Below are positions 44,907 through 55,221 of a DNA stretch of 64,000 bases, one piece after another. Below the pieces are notes generated by a model. That model was not told the origin of the DNA. It did not search any database and saw nothing but the letters and a program-made list of their open reading frames with translations. Position 1 is the stretch's first letter; each line of letters opens with the position of its first letter. The position numbers and the translations under genes were made by a program. Source of the DNA: Stachybotrys elegans (lineage: Eukaryota > Ascomycota > Sordariomycetes > Hypocreales > Stachybotryaceae); the NCBI GenBank assembly GCA_020746835.1, contig JAGPNK010000003.1:2418001-2482000 (forward strand), given 5' to 3'.

Positions 44907-46677
44907 CTACTTCTGCTGCTCTGCGATGAAATCAGCCACAGAAGATCCAACGCCAAGTGGATGGGTTAGGCTGTACCATGCGCCTGGGGGGATGACGGAG
45001 GTGCTGGTCTCTGTGGTAGTCGTGACGCCGCTCATTGGGACGACTGTGGCATCGCTCTCCATGGCAGTCGCGATGCCGTTCCCTGTGAAGACTGTGGCAT
45101 TGCTCTCTGTGGCAGTGGTGATTCCACTCTCTGTGACGGCTGTGGCATCGCTCGCTAGCCGCATTGTCATGATGGAGGTTGGGTTCGCAGCATTGTCGTG
45201 GGCAGGTCGCTGCTGGGACTGCGACTGCGACTGCAACTGGGGCCACGGTCCACTGTCCCATCTCAGCCGTTCATAGCATTGTTTTGCTGATCCTCGCAGC
45301 TCGGGCTTCAAGATGACCTTATCTTGTAAGAACTTACACACGGCGTCCGATCCGTCAATGGCGATATGATCTCGGAGGGTTTTGACGACTTCGCTAGGCC
45401 AGTTGGCTGTGTAGTAATCTCGGCCGCGATGCGGGAGCCCGCCCATGCAGTGAAAAATTGTGACACCCAGTGACCAAATATCGACAGCCGAGGTGTAAAC
45501 ATCCGCGTGATTAGAGCTGTCGAGCCCGATGTACATCTCTGGTGGTTTGAATCTGCCGTTGCCGCAGGCTGTGGTAGGGTCCGCCTCGTCCCGGGATAGT
45601 CCAAAGTCTCCAAGTTTGACGAATATGTCCCCCCCCCCTCTGCTCTGGACAAGAATGTTGTCCGACTTGACATCTCGGTGGACAATAGGTGGCTCGTGTC
45701 CGTGAAGATACTCCAGCGCTGACAGGCATTGGCAGAGGATTTGCCGGTACTCCCTGCTGGTGAACGGTTCGAGCGGTCTGAGGAGCGTTCCATTGGGAAC
45801 AAATTCGAAAAACAATTGAGGCTTCGGGTCGAGGGTATATTTGATCAGGCGGACGATATGCTCCTGGCGGGATATTAGTATCGCTTGACATGTACCTCCG
45901 AGGTAATGACACCTACATGGGAGAGCCGCTGCAAGATCGAAGCTTCCTTTCTCCAGTACTTAACGTAGTACTCGCTGTGATTTTTGAGATTGCTTGGGTC
46001 GTCTAATGGCTGTTTGTGCGCATATTCGTTTCCATTGCTCACATTCCAGATGCGCTTAACAACCCCGAACCCCCCCCCCTGCCGAGATACCGGCTCACTG
46101 TAATGGCTCCATTGTTGGATATGGGGCGGCGCTTCTGGATGTTGCGGTTGAGGAGCCGAGCTTCTGTCGTCTTAGATCCCTGATGGAATTGCTTGACATT
46201 GTCGAGGTATTGGGCAGATGTAGCGTCCTGGGGGTTCACCTCGATTCGGAACTCCAGCTTGGGGCCCAAGGAAACCACAATCGTTTTGTTCCCGTTCAGA
46301 AAATCGTGGCCGCCGATTATCCAGGTAAAGTCGCTCCGGAATTTGTCTCCTTTCCCGCTGTAGGTTACTTGGGTCCCATTCTGTGTACCGAAGTCCTTAA
46401 TGACCAGGCGATTATGGCCATCAAACGTCAGGGCCAGATGATAGTCGTCAGCCTCGGGTGCTTCGCCTCCAAGAGTGATATCAGAGTTGCCACATTTGCC
46501 GAAGACGAAACCATGCTCTGTCTTGGGTCCTTGACTGAAGCGCAATGCAAGGTGGGAGTTGGACGACGACGACTCCAAGATAGCGAAAGCCTGGTTCTCT
46601 CCTAGCTCGATGATCCTCGAAGCCTTCCCAAATGAATCATGTGGGAAGATGCGCGCAATCAGGTCGTTGTCGGGCAT
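44907..46677 (-). pseudogene. FHA-domain Ser/Thr protein kinase with a frameshift in the ATP loop
   Basis: Minus-strand pieces 45917-46677 and 44907-45863, joined by a 53 nt intron with a perfect ATACTAATA branch site. The first ATG is at 46677. An N-terminal FHA domain (about residues 40-130: FGKCGNSDITL, YHLALTF, IKDFGTQNGTQV) precedes the kinase. Kinase landmarks are the glycine loop RYLGRGGxxG, YAHKQPL (ATP lysine), RKEASIL, IVHRDVKSDNIL, LGDFGLS and FKPPEMY. At 46070-46079 a run of ten G (on the coding strand) shifts the frame inside the glycine loop and leads to a stop at 46039. Everything after it is intact in another frame, so the break is recent, an assembly error, or a slippage site. 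The C terminus carries Thr/Ala/Glu tandem repeats. FHA plus kinase recalls checkpoint kinases, but this is not clearly Rad53. Confidence 0.75.
45004..45165 (-). repeat. About 48-bp minisatellite encoding Thr/Ala/Glu repeats in the kinase tail
   Basis: Three imperfect copies of a unit of about 48 bp (recognisable by GACTGTGGCATCGCTCTC on the plus strand followed by GGCAGTCGCGATGCC-like sequence). In protein the unit reads ATxxxESxxTTATES-like. It lies just upstream of the kinase stop codon. Confidence 0.7.
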
Positions 46678-47214
46678 GGCTACGAACAGCCGATGCCTTT
46701 GAGCGTTACTAATGCAAGAGACGAAGAGGATAGAGAGGACAAAGGTGACAAAGAGAACAGAGGTGACGAGGGGAACAAAGGTGAGAAAGAGGACAAAGGA
46801 GGGCAAGAAGGACAAAGACAATAAATAGGATGAAGAAGGCGGTCAAGACGGTGAGGAGTATACGCAAGGGGAAGGGGAATGAAGGGAAGACAAACACGAG
46901 GTGCTTCATCCGACAGAGCATAGACCAAGCAGCCCGAGGCCTGGCGGCCAGGTACCTTGCCTTGTCACACGAATTAAGCAAGCCACTTATTGGTTTTCCT
47001 GCTTGGCAGCGGATAGAAGACGGCGGATGGAAGCTGGTGGTTGGTGTTACACAAGGATATAAGGCAAAGTCTGTCCCACGTCACCAGGCTGCCAAGCTTG
47101 CTGCTCTCTGTTTGCCCCTTGAGAAGGGGGAAATTCTGAAATTTCCCACCACCGGTTACAGCTCCAGCATCTCTCAATACCGCCATATTGCCATCGCCAG
47201 AGGAGACCACAAGA
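46678..47214. promoter_or_regulatory. Divergent region between FHA kinase and unknown basic-tailed protein
   Basis: 537 bp. Its left part (about 46715-46825) is a strand-asymmetric, purine-rich imperfect repeat of GGACAAAG/GGTGACAAAG units on the plus strand. The kinase frame is open through this repeat on the minus strand but has no ATG before a stop at 46845, so it is taken as leader. Confidence 0.55.
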
Positions 47215-48825
47215 ATGGATGCTGAAGATGCCGTCGAAATCAGCGATGCCAAGCTCGTGCAGTTCATGAAGAAAAAACGCGCTCCGAATGGCCGCTTTTA
47301 TATGCCAATCTGGAACTGGGATTTCGAATGGAAGGAAGACATTAAACAGCTGGCTAAGCGAGTCAAAATGGCAGCAGAAAAGGTAAAGGAAGATGAGCCG
47401 TTACCCTTTGTTGGGGACATGGATTCGGTAGCCGCGCAGCTGCAACTAGCTGTGTACAGCCCAATCCCAAAACAGAGTTCCGACGCATCGCCACTTTGGG
47501 ATCAAGCTGCTCTGCCCTGGGAGGCCTTCATGTGGGCAATGAACGAGAGAGCTTACAGTAGCCTGGTCGAGGACGGTGGACGGCCACTATGCCCCTTCAT
47601 GATATTGGACAAAGTCGCGAACGGCATCCAAGGTCATGGCGATCTGTTGGCGATGATAATGGATGGCAACAAGTACCCAAGGCGTACCTCTCACTATATA
47701 TTTGTGGATCAATGGGAGAGGTGGCAGGATTTTCGCCTCTGGCAAAAGGATAATCGAAGCACGTATGACCCGGACGACAGACGCGCTGTTTATGCTATTG
47801 AGATAGCGAACCGCCGCAAGGAGACGACACGGAAGGTTGATCTGTTTGATGATGGTGGTCGCCTCAGAGAGCACGATCGCACGAGATGGTACTCATCCCA
47901 GCTCGAGCCTGAGGTTGAACGCTACGTCGAACGCTTCTGCTTGCTGCGGGAAGACCAAGGCGAAGGTGGTTTTCCCGGGTACATGGACGAGGTGCAGCGC
48001 CGCATGGCCAAGCACGGCTTCACGCGGACGTTTGAGCTGGACAAAGACCCAGGCCGCCAGGATCGCGTTACGACGTGGGTGGAATACATCGCCTATGAGT
48101 ATTCTTGGTGCGATCGGTACCAGCGCCCTGCAGATGAGGCCTGCGCCGGGGTCGACGAGACCTGGAAGACACTGGTGGCCTCCGGCATGGGCAACGGAGT
48201 CGACAGACTTGACAGTGTCTACCCTCTATGCACCAACGTCTATCCCCTCGATGACGCGCACGAGGACCTGGAAGGGGCCCAGAAAGCCGTTCAGGGACAT
48301 TACACATGGACCATGCAGAAAGAGAAGCGCGTGAAGTCGAAGTTGGCCGATGAGGAGAGCAAGCAGGCATCGGCGGCCACGCAATCCAGGATTGCCGAGC
48401 TGAAGGAGGAGCTCAGGTCTTTCGAGCAGGCATACCATCTCATCCAGAGGTTCGAGTCCTATGCGGAGGATTACCGCGAGAACCTGGAGCTCCTGGCCTC
48501 GCACAGAAGCCTGGCATGGTGGGCGCTGGGCCAGCTGCCACTTGTCGAGGCCGAGGTCAAGGCCGAGGGGTGCCACGGCGGCGGCCAAGGGGCGAGCCGC
48601 AGCAGCGAGCCGCGCACAAGCGCAGTCCAAACTGCGCGGACGACCAAGGGGAAGAGCAAGAGGCGTGAACCCCCCGGGCCAGCCGCCGCCACCGTCGTGC
48701 CTCGCGAAGCCGTCCCGCTGCGTCGCAGCGCCCGCATCGCCGCCCGCGTGGCGGCAGCCTCGGCTGGTTCTGAGGCGTCCGGAGCCAAGGCCCCTCGCCG
48801 AAAGAAACGTCGAAGGGCCGCGTAG
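47215..48825 (+). CDS. Unknown protein with coiled coil and basic nuclear-type tail
   Basis: Single exon, 536 residues from the first ATG; a TTG 27 nt upstream is ignored. I do not recognise the family. Visible features: a start MDAEDAVEISDAKLVQFMKK, a Trp/Tyr-rich middle (YMPIWNWDFEWKEDI, YIFVDQWERWQDFRLW, WVEYIAYEYSWCDRYQRPAD) and a predicted coiled coil around residues 370-425 (RIAELKEELRSFEQAYHLIQ). The low-complexity Ala/Arg/Lys tail ends PRRKKRRRAA, a strong candidate nuclear localisation signal, preceded by LRRSARIAARVAAA. No signal peptide or span. It is divergent from the FHA kinase, so the two may share regulation. GC content rises sharply in the last 300 nt. Confidence 0.7.
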   Translation: MDAEDAVEISDAKLVQFMKKKRAPNGRFYMPIWNWDFEWKEDIKQLAKRVKMAAEKVKEDEPLPFVGDMDSVAAQLQLAVYSPIPKQSSDASPLWDQAALPWEAFMWAMNERAYSSLVEDGGRPLCPFMILDKVANGIQGHGDLLAMIMDGNKYPRRTSHYIFVDQWERWQDFRLWQKDNRSTYDPDDRRAVYAIEIANRRKETTRKVDLFDDGGRLREHDRTRWYSSQLEPEVERYVERFCLLREDQGEGGFPGYMDEVQRRMAKHGFTRTFELDKDPGRQDRVTTWVEYIAYEYSWCDRYQRPADEACAGVDETWKTLVASGMGNGVDRLDSVYPLCTNVYPLDDAHEDLEGAQKAVQGHYTWTMQKEKRVKSKLADEESKQASAATQSRIAELKEELRSFEQAYHLIQRFESYAEDYRENLELLASHRSLAWWALGQLPLVEAEVKAEGCHGGGQGASRSSEPRTSAVQTARTTKGKSKRREPPGPAAATVVPREAVPLRRSARIAARVAAASAGSEASGAKAPRRKKRRRAA

Positions 48826-49542
48826 CAGCAGGACGGGCGGACATGGAGGCTGCGCTGATCGAATGGGATGGGATGGGTAGAGGGTTAAATACTAGAATGC
48901 TATGGTTAGAAACGAAATAGACAGCAAAGTGGTGCCTGGAAAACAAGGGCCGTGTGCTTGACAAAGAGACGAGAATGTGCGCAGAGAGTCACCGCAAGCA
49001 AACGCGACGGTGGCTCAACTTGGTAGTGAATACGATGTAATAAGGAATACATGGAGCAACATCACACTCTCTAAATGACAGATTATATATCCCACGCCCG
49101 TGTTCTTTTCCCATACATGTTTGTGGCTTCATTCCCTCTCTGCCCGTCCCAGTAATATCCAACGCTTCATCCTTCCAATATTCTCTCCTACCAGGGGGGA
49201 TAAAGGCAAGAAAGAAGGAAACAATGAAAGCAAAAGAAGAGGAGGAGGGGGTGCGGGAAGCATCCTAGGGAGATGCCAGAGAACGGCTGTGTCCATCCCC
49301 TTTGTTTCACCCTCCTGCCTGCGCCCAATTAAACCAAAGTCTGTGTGTGCGAGCTTTGTATAGAAACGCTTCCTCGCTTTGAACATGCCCCGTAGTCCCA
49401 AGAAGAAGAAATAAAAAAAGACAAGAAAACAAACAACAACAACGCCGTGCCGTGATATCGAAATGAACATAAATGGCTGTATTTTGTGACAAGGAACAAT
49501 CCCCCCTCAACTCTCGCTGCGTTTCACCCCGAGGAGAGACGA
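48826..49542. other. Convergent intergenic region
   Basis: 717 bp between convergent stops at 48825 and 49543. It probably holds both 3' UTRs. A purine-rich patch lies at 49200-49260 and an A/C-rich patch near 49415-49445. No gene was seen. Confidence 0.5.
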
Positions 49543-51501
49543 TTAGTCGTAGTCGTCCGTGTCCCGGTACAGCTCAGGCTCTAAGGATGCAGGGCAGATG
49601 TCCGCCCAGCCCTTGTAGCTGCCGTTGTCGAGGTAGACGCCGCCGCGCTGGCCCTTGGTCTCGCCGTCGCTGCCCTCGCCTCGCGCGAGGATCTCCTCGA
49701 CGAGGCGGCGGCCGTGGGGCTGGAGCCAGAGGCGCGGCCACGCGTCCTCGCGGCGCTTCTGCACGCCGTTGTGGTGGATGATGGCGGGGATCGTGTCCAG
49801 GCAGAGGTTGGTGTACAGGGCAATCTCGTCCCAGCCGCGCATCGGCGAGAACTGGGAGGCGTCGGAGATGGCGGCGCGGGGGATCGAGATGTTGAGCATG
49901 TGCTCGGGGATGGTCCCCGTGGCGCGGGGCGGGCAGTCAAAGGAGCGGCGCTGGGCGAGCTGCTCTATAATGGGACGGCTGTAGGTGATCCAGCGCGAGT
50001 CGGCTTCCGAGTCCATCGTCTGCTGTCCGAGATCCGACCAGTAGTCCAGGCCGATGCTGAACTCATCCTCCTTGTCCGTCTTCTGCTCCATGGTCTCGTG
50101 GGTGAAGCTGGGGTCAAGGATGTCATCGATGACGGCGCCCTCGATCGTGGTAGGCTTGTTCTTGCCTAGGCCCTTGGCCTTGTCGCTGAATCCCAGGTGG
50201 CGTCGTCGGATGACCTCGCGCTGGTACTCCTGCTCACCCAGTATCTCCTGGAAGATGGCCTGGTCGCTGCCGCCATGGCTAAACTCGGGCTGCTTGCCGC
50301 TGGTCTCGGCGTGCTTCTGAATGGCAATGAGCTTCTCGGCGGCCCGGTGGAAGACGGCGCGGACATCCTTGATCGGACCAATGATGTAGGCAGAGTTCAG
50401 GTATCGCTGGCGGTGGCTAGAGTGCTTGGTGTGGCCCATGACGGTATCCGTGTTGGCGCCGTACAAATCGGCCGGCAAGGGTGACTCGGGCATGGCGTAG
50501 CAGGCAACGGATGAGAGTAGGTTGGGGGCGCATCTAGTTGGGCCCAGTCAGCGGCGCGTAAGGCACAAGACAGTCCGGGGGGAAAGAACATACCGCTTGC
50601 TAGATCCAAAGACGACAGTCTGCCTGAGGTTCTCGGCCTTGAAGGCGCGGCCCATGTGCTGCTCGAGGTCTGCGTTGGCGCGGGCGTTGATGGCATAGTA
50701 CCGCTTGAGCATGATCTCGGCGGGCAGCTGGAACCAGAGCTCGGCCTGGGTGTAGGCGTCGAGGCCGACGGGGATGTCGTAGTAGTTGAAGGCGCCATAC
50801 GCGTCCACCATGAGGACAATCTCATCGTCGGAGGAGGCCGGCTGGCCGTCGAGCCAGTGCATGGCGCTGTTGACCTTGGCAGCATGTCTGCCGCCGGCAT
50901 AGGGCTGCGCTGGTAGAGCATTAGCATCTGCGCTCAGGCCGGGGGGGGCTGGCGTAGCCAGATGGCGGGCCGGACATACTCAAGTCAAAGGTGTCGTTGG
51001 AGGCGAGGAGGTGAGGCGTGGGGTAGCCCAGGACCGAGGCCGTCAGGAGCGTCTTGCAGAGGCTGAGGCTGTTGTTGGGCGCGAAGAAGAGCATGTGGAA
51101 CTTGCCGAGCTGGCCCTCGGGGAGCGGCTCGGGGTGCAGGCGGACCTCCTGGAGCGAGGGTGTGATGTCGACCTTGGCCGGCCGTCGGTCTGGTCGCTCA
51201 AGGGGTTTGCGATGCTACATGGTGACACGAGAGAAGGTCAGCGCGGGCGCCCGGATAAGGCAGTGGGTGCACACGGGGTTTGCATGTGCATGCGTGTGTG
51301 TGTGTATGTATATATGATGCGTGTGTGTACCTTGACGAAGAGCGTCGGGCCAACCACAAAGAAGAGGATCAGGGTGACACCGATGAGGAGGGCCTGGCGT
51401 CGGAGCATGTAGCTCGGGATCCGCATCTTCTTGATGGTATCGGCCCTGGGCATGCGAAGCTGCTTCACCTGCTGCATCACGACGGGCCGTATCTTCATCA
51501 T
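49543..51501 (-). CDS. Type II membrane glycosyltransferase-like protein (PLOD/GT25-like, fungal)
   Basis: Four exons on the minus strand: 51331-51501, 50980-51214, 50594-50909, 49543-50533; 570 residues. A cytosolic basic N terminus of about 34 residues precedes a signal-anchor span (LLIGVTLILFFVVGPTLFV). The lumenal part has the fungal glycosyltransferase-like motifs LLTASVLGYPTPHLLASN, EIVLMVDAYGAFNYYD (acidic, DxD-like metal site), WFQLPAEIMLKRYYAINARA, TVVFGSSKRCAPN and RQRYLNSAYIIGPIKDVRAV. This pattern is shared by uncharacterised fungal proteins distantly similar to procollagen glycosyltransferases. A Golgi location is inferred from topology. Intron 1 holds a TG/CA microsatellite. The acceptor and the reaction are unknown. 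Confidence 0.75.
51283..51330. repeat. TG/TA dinucleotide microsatellite in intron 1
   Basis: Alternating GT, TA and GC steps in the 116 nt first intron of the glycosyltransferase-like gene, right next to its donor site. Alternating purine-pyrimidine DNA of this type can adopt Z-DNA and is prone to length change. Confidence 0.7.
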
Positions 51502-52875
51502 GCTGGGCAGCTTCTTGGGCGATGCGCTGAGGCGTATATCTCAGGGGAGTCAAGGCAAGGCGATTGATAGGGAGTGGCCCGAAGACGAATGGGAGCCGTG
51601 TCTGTCGGTGTTCCTTCGATTGGATCGTTTGTCGTCGTCTCTTTCGCCGGCCGGCCGGTAGCAATCTCGGAGGCGTCAAAACGAGCTACAAGGTTGGGTT
51701 TTTTTCAGGTGACTCTTTTTTTCGTTGTCGAAGAGGAGGGGATCAGCGTCGGCGCAAGGTGGTGATGGGACAGACGAGATGGTTATCGAGGATGTGCGCG
51801 AGGCATCTGGGGGGATTATGGAGAGCAGGAAGACGATCTTGGACTCCTATTGCCTTAGTCCGAGCCGGGGGGCGTGAATGTGTGGCGCCGGGTACTCTTT
51901 TTTTCTTCCTTTTTTGTAAGCTTCTATTTCTCTCCGTAGTCTGGACCGTATTCTACCGTGATTGGCGTTCATATCTTTAAGACAATCGTAGGTCTACTCT
52001 GTGCATACTCAATTGTAGATTTAGTTTATGTATTTCTTTCTTTTTCTTCTTCTTTTTTTCTCCCTCTTTTTTTCTCCCTTTCTTTTTTCTTTCATTCTCA
52101 TTTTCTTTTCTTTTTTTCTTCCTTCTTCCTCCCCCCTCGTGTCCCTTTTCGTCTCTACCCCTTTCCATCATCCGTCCAATCCGATGGGCCTGATTCCAGC
52201 CCCTCTGGCGGCGGAACCTACCAACTAGTGGGTGAGGATTGGTGGCTGAACAGGGGTCGGGCCTGGTCCAAGGTCATTTAATAATTAATCCAGGGACTCG
52301 GAAGGCTTAGTGCCCTTTTCGCCCCAGGGGAAACCCAATCGCCTACGATGGGCAGTGATCAGACAACTTCAACGACGCGTCACGGCATAATTAATAGATT
52401 GTAGACATCGCATGGTTCAGCAGGCCATCTGGACCATGGACCGTCAGCCGCACCGTTGTGCCGACGATCAATCCGCATGAAAATACCCATGCGAATCCAC
52501 ATGCCCTTCTAGAATTTAATCACGTCTCATCGTACTCCGTATTCATCAGCCAATGATGTGGACAGGTCAAGGCCCCAGCGGGTTACGTGCGTGCTGCATG
52601 TCTTGATCAGCCACGGGACATGTGGCCTGCCTTGAAGTGAACCATTCGGAATTATCCTTTAGTCGTACCTCTACTGCTTGGAACAAACGTAAGGGGAACG
52701 CAGATATCGGTAGCGCAGACCACACTACCATTGGTATCGAAACGTGAGGGCAGTCATTCCAAAGTCTAAGTGAGGTCATTTATAGATGTGTATCATACAG
52801 ATCCGTGGCCTTGTTCCCCCTTGTCTCTTTTGCTTTCATTCATTTTGCCCCTTTCCTTCTCATCCCCGCCGTGCT
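51502..52875. promoter_or_regulatory. Upstream region of the glycosyltransferase gene with long polypyrimidine tract
   Basis: 1.37 kb with no gene. Positions 52031-52176 are almost entirely C/T on the plus strand. The remainder up to 52875 is unremarkable and ends in the 3' UTR of CCT7. Confidence 0.55.
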
Positions 52876-54784
52876 TTACCTGCGCGGCATTCCTCGTCCT
52901 CGGCCCCGGAGCGCTCGCTGTGCCGCGCCTGGAGGCAGCTGCTGGCCCGGCGCCTGGGGCTGCTGGCTCTCCTCGTTGCGGATCGTCTCGTCGACGCCCA
53001 GGATCAGGCAGCTGGCCTCGGTGGCGGCCTGGATGGCGTTGATCTTGATCAGGGCCGGCTCCCACACAAATCGCTCCATCATGTCCGTGACGCCCTCGTT
53101 CTGGAAGTCGACGCCTGCCCATGTCTTGCCCTTTCGGTGCTCTACGCGCAGCTTGTTCAGGATGTCGGTGGCGTCGAAGCCGGCGTTGTCGCAAAGCTGG
53201 CGCGGGATAATCTCCAGCGCCTTGGCAAACGCCTTGATGATGGTCTGCTGCTTGTTCTTGATGTCCGTGTCGGCGAATCGGTGCAGGTAGGCGGAAATCT
53301 CCATCTCGGTAGCACCTCCTCCACCCACAATGGAGCGGTTGCGGATAGCTCGCTTCACAATCATGATGGCGTCGTGGAGTGATCGCTCCACCTCGGCGAT
53401 GAACTGCTCGGCACCACCACGCAGGACCAGAGTACAGGTCTTGGCCTCTGGGCACTCCTCGAAAAAGTTGAATCGCTCTCCACCGAGCTGGCGCTCCTCG
53501 AAAGTACCGCAGGTACCGAGGTGCTCGGGTAGGATGTCGGAGCACGTCGACTGCACGACCGCACCCGTAGCCTGCACGACGCGCTCCATATCCTCGGAGG
53601 CCACGCGGCCGGCGCAGAAGATGTCGCGGTCGGCAAAGAACTGTGTGGCCAGGTCGCCGATGGGGAGCTTGCTGAGCACCACCTTGGCGCCCGTCTGGTG
53701 GATGGCCTCGAGCTTCTTGTAGATAATCTGCCACTCGGCGTCCACAATGGCCTGGTACTCGGAGACCTGCTCTACGCGGACCTCGGCGTTGTCCTTCTCG
53801 GCCTTGAGCTCGAGCTCGACGTTGAGGCACACCACCTTGGGCTTCTTGAAGGACTTGGGCTGCTGCTCGAAACCGGCGTACGAGAAGGTCTTCTTGAAGG
53901 CGACGCCGTTGACGAAGACGGAGTCGGTCAGGGATCCTCCGGGAATCTTCTTGATTCCAATGAGCTTCTCGTTGAGGTCGTCCTGATCCAGTGACAAGAC
54001 GGCGTCGACCACCACTGTATTTATTAGGTTAGCCAGGATTCGGTATTCGACATGTTTGCAGGCCCCAGCAGCCGCTCGAGCAACGGGAGAGGATGGGAAA
54101 ACGCACTCTTGGTGAAAAACTCGGTGTTACGCTTGATGAGCTTGCTGGTCATGGCGGTGGCGGCCAGCTTGTTGAGGGTATCTCGCTGGTTGCCTTCGCT
54201 CGTGCTGACAGCAATTTCCTTGATCTTGTTGACGGCCATCTGCGACGCTCTCCTCAGTCCCTTGATGATGATCTGTGAGCTGACGCCCTGCTCGACGTGC
54301 TCCTTGACCTCCTTGAGGATCTCGCCGGCGAGGACCACGACCGAGGTCGTTCCATCTCCCACCTCGGCGTCTTGCGATCGTGCGATGTCGACGAGGATGC
54401 GGGCGGCGGGGTGGACAATGTCGAGAAGCTGCAAGAGTCAGCAGGCTGCGTGGCGAAAAATACAGAGCGGCGGTAGGTAGGTGCGTGTGTCACCTTCATG
54501 ACGGTAGCGCCATCGTTGGTAATGGTCTGCTTGCCATTCTCGTCCACCATCAGCAGGTCACCTCCATAGGGACCCAGGGTGGACTTGATGGTGGCCTGGA
54601 CTGCCAGACAGGCATTGATGTTGGAGACGATCTGGCCTTTGCCCTGGGAAGTATCGGTGCCTTGAAGGGTTTGTCAGTCACGGCCCATGGCATCCTGGAA
54701 GCAAGGCGAAGAAGAAGGTGGGCGGTGGGGTAACGGACCTTCCTTGAGGACGATGATGGTGGGCGTCTGCCCTCCAAACGACAT
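52876..54784 (-). CDS. CCT7: CCT/TRiC chaperonin subunit eta
   Basis: Four exons on the minus strand: 54739-54784, 54494-54660, 54107-54428, 52876-54014; 557 residues. The eta-specific start [20 protein letters not shown] spans the first splice (GTCCGT donor and an AAG acceptor, both unusual). Then come [40 protein letters not shown] and the ATPase motif [20 protein letters not shown]. Further on are [20 protein letters not shown] and DDTIRNEES-type end sequence. The ATG of MVVDAV is made by the third splice. The C-terminal tail is Gln/Pro/Arg-rich ([11 protein letters not shown]). It is a subunit of the cytosolic TRiC ring together with CCT6, also in this window about 31 kb away; there is no evidence of co-regulation. 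Confidence 0.94.
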
Positions 54785-55221
54785 GTTTGCGGTGTGTTCG
54801 AGGTCCTCGCGGCCGAGCGGTTCGTCTGGGGGATGCAAACGGGCGTCGTCGAGGCGTTGGGAAGGACAGGGGCGGAGTTTGGCTTTCGGCGTCGAGGGGT
54901 TCGACTTCTTTCTCAACTCTGGAGCTCCAAAAAATTGTGGCAGCCTTCTCGATGCCCACGCCTCTGCCCCGTGACGCACGGACCACGCCAGTACGAAAGC
55001 TTGCAGGACCCCTCCATGCCGCACAGCCCAGCCAAACGAAACAAAATGCAGAGCGAGTATAGGGTAGGCAGAAGGGAAGGGAGCAGCATTGCGGCGAGCC
55101 TCCCTCACTCCCATGTCGTCTCCCACGTGTTATGCTATCAAGACTTGCATGGTAGTCGTAATCAATCAGATATCTGATAAGAAGCCATAATTCAATATTA
55201 CCCATTGGAGAGAGCGTCTAA
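54785..55221. promoter_or_regulatory. CCT7 upstream region
   Basis: 437 bp between the CCT7 start and the ankyrin gene stop, both on the minus strand. No coding sequence recognised. Confidence 0.45.

Noticed and set aside
20286..54784. Possible chaperonin gene cluster (CCT6 and CCT7)
   Set aside because: The two genes lie about 31 kb apart with unrelated genes between them; chance linkage is the simplest reading.
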